Shown here piece by piece: positions 1 through 6,200 of a DNA stretch of 6,945 nucleotides (its first letter is position 1; the number at the start of each line of letters is the position of its first letter). The DNA is taken from NCBI GenBank assembly GCA_018303225.1, contig JAGVYO010000030.1, forward strand, positions 1-6,945, written 5' to 3'. The position numbers were made by a program, and so were the translations under genes. The notes under the pieces were generated by a model. It did not search any database. It saw only the letters and a program-made list of their open reading frames with translations, and was not told the DNA's origin. The stretch is from Candidatus Woesearchaeota archaeon (lineage in GTDB: Archaea > Nanobdellota > Nanobdellia > Woesearchaeales > JAGVYO01).

Positions 1-42
1 CTTTCGCGGATGGCTTTGTTTATCATGGTATGAGGATTTCAT
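1..42 (-). CDS. 5' end of a divergent gene running off the left edge
   Basis: Reading leftward from an ATG at 42-40, fourteen codons stay open to the window edge (MKSSYHDKQSHPRK). The supporting evidence is positional: a TATA box on this strand (72-65) lies exactly -30 to -23 from this ATG, the same spacing as for the plus-strand gene at 141 and the GT9 gene at 2032, so a leaderless start is likely. A second ATG at 26-24 in another frame (MINKAIRE) is also open to the edge and reads more like an ordinary protein N-terminus; from the same promoter it would have a 16-nt leader without a clear Shine-Dalgarno sequence. The product cannot be identified. An inverted pair of putative operator hexamers overlaps the start, suggesting co-control with the divergent RHH gene. 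Confidence 0.4.
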   Translation of the reverse strand, partial: MKSSYHDKQSHPRK

Positions 43-45
43 ACT
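27..45. promoter_or_regulatory. Inverted-repeat operator candidate
   Basis: GTATGA (28-33) and TCATAC (39-44) form a perfect 6-bp inverted repeat with a 5-bp spacer. The right half is part of the octamer TTCATACT (38-45), which recurs twice just upstream of the gene at 141. The palindrome overlaps the predicted transcription start of the leftward gene, where a bound protein would block initiation. RHH repressors typically bind short repeated half-sites of this kind; the same hexamers form the Escherichia coli NikR operator, there 16 bp apart. Binding by the RHH protein encoded at 141 is inference from proximity. Confidence 0.5.
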
Positions 46-64
46 ATTGGTAGATGTGATGGTA

Positions 65-72
65 TATAAATA
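65..72 (-). promoter_or_regulatory. TATA box of the divergent left-edge gene
   Basis: On the minus strand the bases read TATTTATA, preceded by AGAAA, which fits the purine/A-rich BRE that archaeal TFB recognises. The distance to the ATG at 42 predicts transcription starting at or next to that codon. The sequence is nearly symmetrical, so it could also act to the right, starting near 93, but the rightward gene has a better placed box of its own. Confidence 0.45.
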
Positions 73-110
73 TTTCTATTCTAGTGACTATATACTCGGG
101 AAAACAAAGG

Positions 111-118
111 TTTTTAAA
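111..118 (+). promoter_or_regulatory. TATA box of the RHH-nucleotidyltransferase gene
   Basis: TTTTTAAA occupies -30 to -23 relative to the ATG at 141, preceded by a purine-rich BRE-like stretch (ACAAAGG). This predicts transcription starting at the ATG itself, a leaderless message. It is the main reason for preferring the start at 141 over the GTG at 84, which would place the TATA box inside the coding region. Confidence 0.6.
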
Positions 119-138
119 CTTCATACTCTTTCATACTT
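119..138. promoter_or_regulatory. Direct-repeat operator candidate between TATA box and start
   Basis: Two tandem 10-bp units, CTTCATACTC and TTTCATACTT, fill the space between the TATA box (111-118) and the ATG (141). Both contain the octamer TTCATACT that also lies at 38-45. A 10-bp repeat places both half-sites on the same face of the helix, a common arrangement for cooperative binding of RHH dimers. Occupation would cover the transcription start, so autorepression is the simplest reading. The hexamer was seen only twice elsewhere in the window (about 4124 and 5546), both inside genes. Confidence 0.55.
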
Positions 139-140
139 TT

Positions 141-893
141 ATGGAGAAACCGAAGGTTGCCATCTCGCTGGACAAGGGGTTATTGGACGAGATTGACCGG
201 AAGGTGGACGGCAGCGTCATCCGCTCCCGGAGCCAGGCCATTGAATTCTTTCTCCGGAAGGGCCTGCAGGACCAGTCCATCACCACCGCTGTGCTGCTGC
301 TGAAGGGCGAGCACCAATCGTATGCCCTGAAAAAAATAAAAGGTCAGTCATTGATCAAGCACCAGCTGGCTTTCTTTAAGAAGTACGGAATTCAGAATGT
401 ATATGTGATTACCCAATACACCTCCTCTATGAATGATCTTCTCTCGGAAATTGCCGATGCTTCCTTGAATGTTGAAGTTATTGAAAAGGACGTGAAAGGA
501 ACGGCCCAGGCGCTGTTTTCCATCAAGGACAAACTGCAGAAGTCCTTCCTGGTGATGAGCGGGGATACCTTCAATAACTTTGACCTGGGTGGCATGGTCA
601 AGAAGCACTTTACACTGAACAAACTGGCGACCATGGGGCTGATGACCCGGGAAAAGCCCTCGGGTTACGGCATCGCGATCCTGGACGGTGACCTGATTGT
701 CGATTTCCAGGAAAAGCCAAAATCATTCTCCACACATATCGTCAATGCAGGCATCTACCTCTTCAAGCCCGAGGTGTTTGAACTGTTTGAGCATTCTGTC
801 TCGCTGGAGAAGGATGTCTTTCCAAAACTGGCGAAGATCAAGCAGGCAGCCGGCTATTTCACCTATGGGGAATACCTGCACGTCTCGGATTAA
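141..893 (+). CDS. RHH DNA-binding domain fused to a degenerate sugar-nucleotidyltransferase domain
   Basis: A 250-residue protein with two parts. Residues 3-43 are a ribbon-helix-helix domain: the DNA-contacting strand KVAISLD, then helices around LLDEIDRKVD and SRSQAIEFFLRKGL. Residues 48-250 follow the NTP_transferase (RmlA/GlmU-like) fold: strand TTAVLLL, GTA at 120-122, metal-site SGD at 140-142, EKP at 191-193, VNAGIY at 201-206 and EKDVFPKL at 223-230. Catalytic parts look damaged. The loop that should carry GxGTR and a Pro-Lys is about nine residues short and reads KGEHQSYALKK. The usual WxDxG near the C-terminus reads YLHVSD, with His for Asp, and the protein ends there. I infer a transcription factor with a nucleotide-sugar-binding sensor domain, possibly autoregulating through the TCATAC repeats. 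A working enzyme with unusual chemistry is not excluded. The ATG at 141 is chosen over the GTG at 84 because of the TATA box at 111. Confidence 0.8.
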   Translation: MEKPKVAISLDKGLLDEIDRKVDGSVIRSRSQAIEFFLRKGLQDQSITTAVLLLKGEHQSYALKKIKGQSLIKHQLAFFKKYGIQNVYVITQYTSSMNDLLSEIADASLNVEVIEKDVKGTAQALFSIKDKLQKSFLVMSGDTFNNFDLGGMVKKHFTLNKLATMGLMTREKPSGYGIAILDGDLIVDFQEKPKSFSTHIVNAGIYLFKPEVFELFEHSVSLEKDVFPKLAKIKQAAGYFTYGEYLHVSD

Positions 894-2032
894 CTTTTCT
901 GCATGATTTTCTCTACGGCCTTCCCTACATCCGCTATTGAAATATTTTTCATGCACTTCTGGTAATCGGGGCTGTTCTTCTTGAACAGGCAGTCCGGTGT
1001 CCGGCCGAGATGGACATTGATGCAGGGGCTGAAGGTGCAGTTGTCCCCTTTATAGATGGAGGTGTTACTCTTTCCATAGGGCCCAAAACGCAGCGGGATA
1101 TTCGGCCCGAACAATCCGATGGTCGGCACTTTTTGCGCTGCCGCGATGTGCATCGGCCCGGTATCATTGCTGATGAACAGCCGGCACCTCTTCACCAGCG
1201 TGAAAAGGTCGCTGAGGCTTACTTTTCCGGCGGCATTTATGCTTTGGCCTTTATTCTGCATTTGATCCCGTATATCCTCAATCAACGGCGATTCGTTGGC
1301 CGAGCCTATGAAAAGGACCTTCACTTTGTAGAGTTCGATCAGCCCATCGGCCATCTTGGCGAAATTCTCTTGGGGCCACATCCGGCATTTTGACGATTCG
1401 GCAGCTCCGGGCGTGATGCCGACCACGTTGTCGCTTTCAACGACTCCACTCTCTTTTAGAAAAAAGGACACCCGCTGCTTGGCAAACTCAGTGACTGGCA
1501 GTTCCACCAGCTCAGACACGGTATTTTTCTCCCCGTCCATGCTAACCAAATCCAGGAATGTCTGGGCCGCATGCTGCCTGTCGTTGTAGACTGTTCTCCG
1601 GGTGTACAGCCTTGCCCGCTGCCCGTGGCCGTATCCCCATCGCTCTTTTCCCACGTAAAATGCAATCAGGGCGGAGATATTCAGGTATTCTTCCATATCG
1701 ATGGCCAGGTCAAAGGCATTCTTATTCTTCCGGATGAACCGGAGGATGCCCGTGGGCTTTAGGGGAATGGTCTTTATCTCGCTGATGTCCTTGTTTCCCT
1801 GAAACACATCCCGGTTTCTTTCGGTGGCTAAAATGCTGATCTGCGCCTTTGGGAATGCTTTGCGGACGGCATGGACGGCCGGCAGGGTCAATATGGTTTC
1901 GCCGATCCCCCACAACTGGATGATTAAAATGCTGCTGGTCCGATCCGGCTTCTGCTCTTTTTTAGAGGCGATCCTGCAAAGAAAACCGCCTGCCCATCTG
2001 TCCAGCCTCTTTATGGTCTCTACCGATAACAT
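890..2032 (-). CDS. Glycosyltransferase family 9 (heptosyltransferase-like)
   Basis: A 380-residue protein of GT-B fold resembling ADP-heptose:LPS heptosyltransferases (WaaC/WaaF/RfaF, GT9). The N-terminal domain begins after residue 33 with ILIIQLWGIGETILTLPAV; family members usually have Gly-Asp where this one has Gly-Glu (E45), at the position of the proposed catalytic Asp. The C-terminal domain shows ITPGAAESSKCRMWP (206-220), like the family's PGA..KxW motif, and SNDTGPMHIAAA (288-299) with the nucleotide-binding D-T-G-x-x-H signature. Four cysteines near the end (332, 337, 348, 360, the last in CM) match a pattern common in GT9. It probably adds a sugar to a surface or lipid-linked glycan; donor and acceptor are unknown, and heptose is not implied in an archaeon. 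There is no signal peptide or membrane helix. The ATG at 2032 is the first start after an in-frame stop. The TAA overlaps the stop of the convergent gene. Confidence 0.88.
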   Translation of the reverse strand: MLSVETIKRLDRWAGGFLCRIASKKEQKPDRTSSILIIQLWGIGETILTLPAVHAVRKAFPKAQISILATERNRDVFQGNKDISEIKTIPLKPTGILRFIRKNKNAFDLAIDMEEYLNISALIAFYVGKERWGYGHGQRARLYTRRTVYNDRQHAAQTFLDLVSMDGEKNTVSELVELPVTEFAKQRVSFFLKESGVVESDNVVGITPGAAESSKCRMWPQENFAKMADGLIELYKVKVLFIGSANESPLIEDIRDQMQNKGQSINAAGKVSLSDLFTLVKRCRLFISNDTGPMHIAAAQKVPTIGLFGPNIPLRFGPYGKSNTSIYKGDNCTFSPCINVHLGRTPDCLFKKNSPDYQKCMKNISIADVGKAVEKIMQKS

Positions 2033-2054
2033 GCTGCTGAGAACCCGTTTCCTG

Positions 2055-2062
2055 TTTAATTT
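2055..2062 (-). promoter_or_regulatory. TATA box of the GT9 gene
   Basis: On the minus strand AAATTAAA lies -30 to -23 from the ATG at 2032, preceded by GAAAAT, which fits the archaeal BRE consensus RNWAAW. The position predicts a leaderless transcript and shows that the GT9 gene is probably transcribed separately from the AglB operon upstream of it. Confidence 0.55.
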
Positions 2063-2100
2063 ATTTTCTATTTAGGGACTATCCATAAGCGAAACATTAT

Positions 2101-2171
2101 GAAATAATCTTTTTGTGGCGGTAGGGAAAGACCAAAAATTTCGGCACGAAATTTTTGTTATGGTCACTATC
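2101..2171. repeat. Intergenic palindromic element, copy A
   Basis: This is the first of two related non-coding elements; the other is at 6633-6707. Its core is a perfect inverted repeat, AAAAATTTCG (2134-2143) and CGAAATTTTT (2147-2156), around the spacer GCA. GACCA (2130-2134) and TGGTC (2161-2165) can extend the stem past a short one-sided bulge. Left of the core is TGGCGGTAGGGAAA, nearly the same as in copy B, and GAAATAAT stands farther left in both. The element fills the gap between the end of the DUF2304 gene and the GT9 promoter. It may be a transcript-end hairpin, a regulator site or a small dispersed repeat. The remainder of the gap (2172-2260) is AT-rich, and I see nothing definite in it. 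Confidence 0.65.
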
Positions 2172-2260
2172 ATAAATAAATTCTTTTGTCATAATGGTTG
2201 ATTGGGTAGTAGGTATCGTGAGAAAATGATGTTTGGTGTATCAATTATTTTTATTTTCTT

Positions 2261-2596
2261 TTACTTCTTTTCCATGGCCATCCTGCGGACGATATCCTCC
2301 AGCTTGCGCTGGTTCTTCCGGACCAGGGTGTAGGTGTAGAACGATATGCCGATGAAGAACATGAACCCCAGGATGATGAGAAAGTCCAGGGTACGGACAA
2401 ACCCAAGTGCTTCCACCACGGGCTTGAAGAACGGCGAGAAGATGGACACGATGACGAAGACGACCCATACTCCCAGCCAGACGCTGTACTCTTTCACCGT
2501 AAATTCGGCCCTTTTGTACTTTAGGAAGGTGTAATACACCATAAAAATCCCGAAAAGAACACCGATAATCTGGATTCCAAGGATATCCGCTACCAT
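2261..2596 (-). CDS. DUF2304 family small membrane protein
   Basis: A 111-residue integral membrane protein with three predicted helices at about 5-24, 38-56 and 70-91, followed by a charged, helical C-terminal tail (RKNQRKLEDIVRRMAMEKK) probably in the cytoplasm. Size, three-helix layout and the tail match DUF2304 proteins, which are often encoded beside dolichol-phosphate-mannose-synthase-like GT2 enzymes in bacteria and archaea. Their biochemical role is not settled; a membrane partner or anchor for the soluble GT2 is a reasonable inference, since the GT2 here has no membrane segment. The ATG follows the TGA of the GT2 gene with one base between them, so the two are almost certainly translated from one message. 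It is the last gene of the operon; no strong T-rich terminator is seen directly after its TAA. Confidence 0.82.
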   Translation of the reverse strand: MVADILGIQIIGVLFGIFMVYYTFLKYKRAEFTVKEYSVWLGVWVVFVIVSIFSPFFKPVVEALGFVRTLDFLIILGFMFFIGISFYTYTLVRKNQRKLEDIVRRMAMEKK

Positions 2597-2597
2597 C

Positions 2598-3260
2598 TCA
2601 TTTACTCCATCGCCACCAGAGCAGGTTGAAGACGATCTTTATGCCATCCAGAACGGTCGTCCCTTTATATTTGTTTCCGTAGATGGTCTCGATGGGAACC
2701 TCGGCATAGCTGAGCTTATTTTTTCCTGCCCGTGTGATCATCTCGCTCTCCATGCTGTAGTCCGAGGCCTGCCAGCGGATCTTCCGGTAGGCTTCTGCTG
2801 TGAATGCGCGGTAGCCGCACTGGGTATCCTGCAGTCGGATGCCATACAGGATCCGGGTGGCGCTGTTGATTGCCTTATTGCCGAACTTCAATATCCACGG
2901 CATGGCTTTGTTGTACTTCCGGTAGCCAAACACGATGTCGTGCGCCTCTAACTGCGCTACGAATTTCGGAATCTCAGAAGGGTCATGCTGCGCATCCGCG
3001 TCCAGCACCACCATGGCTTCTGCGCCCTGCCTGAGCGCGTAATCGCATCCGGTCTTCAGCGCAGCTCCTTTTCCCAGATTTACGACATGCTTCAGCACGT
3101 GCGCCTTTGTCTTTCCGGCCGCAAGGCTTGTCTTGTCCGCAGAGCCGTCATCCACCACGATGATATTCTCCGCATAGTCCATGGCCTTTTCAATGACCTG
3201 CCGGATGCTTGCTTCCTCATTATACGCGGGAATGATGGCCCATACTTTACTGGCTTTCAT
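2598..3260 (-). CDS. GT2 glycosyltransferase, dolichol-phosphate-sugar synthase type
   Basis: A 220-residue GT-A enzyme of family 2 in the DPM1/DPMS group. Motifs in order: IPAYNEE (10-16) and DDGS (37-40) for the nucleotide, NLGKGAALKTG (61-71), the metal-binding DADAQHDP (87-94), QDTQCGYRAF (144-153) and ESEM (171-174). It is expected to move a hexose from a nucleotide sugar to dolichyl or another polyprenyl phosphate on the cytoplasmic face of the membrane, supplying the lipid-linked donor for glycan assembly. It ends soon after the catalytic domain with FNLLWWRWSK, so it is the short form without C-terminal membrane helices. The ATG lies inside the last codons of the AglB gene (14-nt overlap), without a visible Shine-Dalgarno sequence, which points to translational coupling. 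Donor sugar cannot be told from sequence. Confidence 0.9.
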   Translation of the reverse strand: MKASKVWAIIPAYNEEASIRQVIEKAMDYAENIIVVDDGSADKTSLAAGKTKAHVLKHVVNLGKGAALKTGCDYALRQGAEAMVVLDADAQHDPSEIPKFVAQLEAHDIVFGYRKYNKAMPWILKFGNKAINSATRILYGIRLQDTQCGYRAFTAEAYRKIRWQASDYSMESEMITRAGKNKLSYAEVPIETIYGNKYKGTTVLDGIKIVFNLLWWRWSK

Positions 3261-6200
3261 CGGATATGCTGTTTATCGGGGTTCCGTTAAGAATTTCCGC
3301 TGCCTCCGGGACAACCGCAGGCTGCGCATAGGCCTCTACACTATTCTTTTCCTTTCCTTCCCAGTCTACCTTCCATACAATGATGCGGTTTCCGAAGATG
3401 CTGCGCTGGTCGTCGAATTTCTTGAAGTACGACAGGCCGTGGCCGTCCATGTAGAACAGCCGGGTGAACATGCCCGCTGTCAAATCCGCGTCCATCAGCA
3501 CAATGTTGTACGAATTCCCGGATGGGATCAATGCAGCGCCCAACGGTCTCCCGTTCTGGAGCGCAACCACATTGCTTGTATATTCTTTCACGAAGATGCC
3601 GTCCGGGGTCGGGAAGGCGATGGATTTCGGATGCTGCTCGCCTGTCGGCGCCGCGATGGAAGCTTCCCTACCCTCAACGTTCACCAGCATCTCGCTGCCG
3701 CCGACAGGGCATGCGAATATGCCTTCCTCTTTTGGCGTGCATCCCTGCACTCCGGATGCATAACTGGGCCACGGTGCAATCCATGTGTTCACCTGGTCCG
3801 GTGTCAATGATTCGATCTCAAAATAGCGGTCAGAGGCCTGCTTGTCATCCATGCCAAAGCGCTCTTTGAGGTAGGCGATGCTTTTTTCCCGGTTGCCCTT
3901 ATACTCTTTTTTCTGCAGGGTGTTGTACATCTGCGCCCGGTCAAAGTCCCACGCGCCGAAATGGCCCCAGACGCCGGATTTCGAGACCATGTCTTCGGAT
4001 GTGATGAAATAATCCTCGGGCGGGGTGCAATGGGTGTTTTTCAGGACAGTCGCTCTCTCTTCATCGTTTAGGCCTTCTTTTTCCAATCGTTTGTCGGCAT
4101 CGGCCTTGCTCATCACTATAATATCATACAAAATATCCACAGATTTCTCCGTGTCCTGCACTTTTTTGTCCAATGCGTCGAAAGCCGTGTTGGCCCCGCA
4201 ATCCAGCATGCGCAAAATGCCCACAGCGGTCTTCTCATCGGAGGTGCGCAGCGCATTCCCTATCCAGTGGGCCTGGGGCGTGTCCTGCGAAGTCCCGTCA
4301 AAGGTGACTCTTCTGTTTCCAATAGCCTTGAACCAGTGGCCGAAGTCCCACCAGGAGTTTATGATCGCATCCGGGGCAGCTTCCTGGTCTATCTTGACCA
4401 GCGCGTTGTACCATGCATCGTTGATGATGGGAACTTCGCTGCGGGCGATGCTTTTTGCCGAGTCGAATGTACTCACCAGCAAAAACAACAGCGCCACCAT
4501 CATCAAAGGCTTTGTGATATAGCCGGGGATTTTCAGCCCCTTTGAAATTGCGTTGGTAGCGTAGCTGTTTATCCTTCCCAGCGCGATGCCGAAGGCGAGC
4601 GAAAATGCCGGCGTCAGCAGCAGGATCCAGCGGATGCCTTTGGTGCTTGCATAGATCGTGGCCAGGAACCATAGGACCAGCAGCAGGGCCAGCTTTATGT
4701 CGATGTGGTGCTCTTTCCGGGCAATGGCCCATCCGGTCTTGAAGACAACGGGAAGGGAAATCAAGGCCATGAAGCTGAGGATGTCCAGGTTATTGAAATT
4801 CAGCACCACCAGGAACCACACCGCCGATCCCAGCGCGTAGCCGATATCGCTCCATTCGTACTTATCTTTCCGGATCATGAGGGAGACAATCCCCATCAGT
4901 CCGATGAAGACCATGAATTTGCCCCCTATCTGCGAGAGGATCCCCTGCAGCGAGGCTTCGTTCTGCTCCGCTACGGTCGTAAGGACATTGGGCCATATCT
5001 TGGAAACACCCACCTCCTTGATTTTGGTGAAGCCGAACGGCTGGCTCGGAGCTACCTGGAATTCTTTGAAATCCCTGAAGATGGTCACGAACAATCCGGA
5101 TGAGACGATAAATACGGCAATGACGATGAGCGCGTTCCGTATCTCCGGCTTCCGGATGAACGCTTTCATCCCTTTCTTCCATTCATCCCGGTGCACCAGG
5201 AAATGGTACGGGAGGAACAGGATCGATGCGATCAAAATGAAATCGAAGATGTACCACCAGCCGCCCCAGGCGAAGGAAAAGAGGCCGACGAAAAATCCGG
5301 CCAGCGTTACGGTCATGATGCTCTTTTTCCAGTTCTCCGCCTCAAACCCTTCCAGGAAAAGCCAGACGATCATCAATGGGAAGAAGACGTTGTATCCGTC
5401 GGTATCGGTCACTCCCCATAAGGTCCTGTTCAGGAACGAGGGATGGATGGCCAATAATGCAGCTGCCACAAAGCCGCTGAAATTCCCCCCCAGGCGCCTT
5501 CCGATGAAGAAGGCCGGTATCACCGAAAGGGCGGCGATGAGGACGGGTATGATAAAGACCGACTGCCTCAGCGTCAGGTCCGGATTGAAGATGCGCTCAA
5601 TCTTGTAGAGATAGGCTTCCGCATAGGCGTGGAACATATCCGGCGGCAAACCGCGTCCCAAAGGAGCGAGCATGAAGGTGTCCCATTTCCTGCCGTTGAT
5701 GATGGCGTCTCCGGGATGGCCGTTCTCCAGCACGTTCTGCCCATGGCGCAGCCAGAAATACGGATCGATGTCCGGCAGGTAGCTATGGCCCTGCTCGTCC
5801 CTGAAATGGTCCTTGAACTGCTGCGAGGTCGCCTCGATCTGCTGCCCGATGGTGTCTGCCTGGGTCTCCAGCAATTTCTGGAACTCGGCGTTCACGAAGT
5901 TTTCCCGGTTTTGCTCGGGAAGATTCGGATATTGCTGGTTGACCTGCGTCCTTATCTGACTGCGGTAGAAATCATAGACCGTGCTCTGGGCCCATTGGTC
6001 GGTGGCGGGCCAATCCGCGGATTGCAGGCGCACATGGATGGCCAGCGACATCGCGATGAGTATCAGGACGATGGGAACGATTACCTTCTGATATTTCTTA
6101 ATGGCGGTAAGCGTTTTTTCTACGTCAACGTTTACATCGTCTTTGCTTTCCCCGGCCTCTTCTTTCTTCCCTTTAAAGAACGACTTTATTTTTGAGAAAT

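Noticed and set aside
84..140. N-terminal extension of the RHH protein from a GTG at 84
   Set aside because: The extension contains the TATA box and the TCATAC repeats, shows no RHH-family similarity, and the ATG at 141 gives a normal RHH N-terminus.
1010..1393. 127-residue plus-strand frame opposite the GT9 gene
   Set aside because: It lies entirely antisense to conserved GT9 motifs and has no promoter-like sequence or recognisable domain.
2096..2104. TTTCATAAT on the minus strand upstream of the GT9 TATA box as a further operator
   Set aside because: It differs from TTTCATACT at the C, stands alone, and lies in AT-rich sequence where such near matches are expected by chance.
2134..2156. 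Palindromes as units of a CRISPR array
   Set aside because: There is only one copy at each site, about 4.5 kb apart, with no regular spacers and no cas genes.
2226..2232. ATGATGT as a C box of a C/D small RNA
   Set aside because: No D box (CTGA) or C'/D' pair follows at a suitable distance.
3181..6195. Several long plus-strand open frames (up to 243 residues at 4877-5608) opposite AglB
   Set aside because: The minus strand encodes a continuous AglB with all family motifs. The plus-strand frames have low-complexity or unnatural composition and are mirror frames of a long gene.
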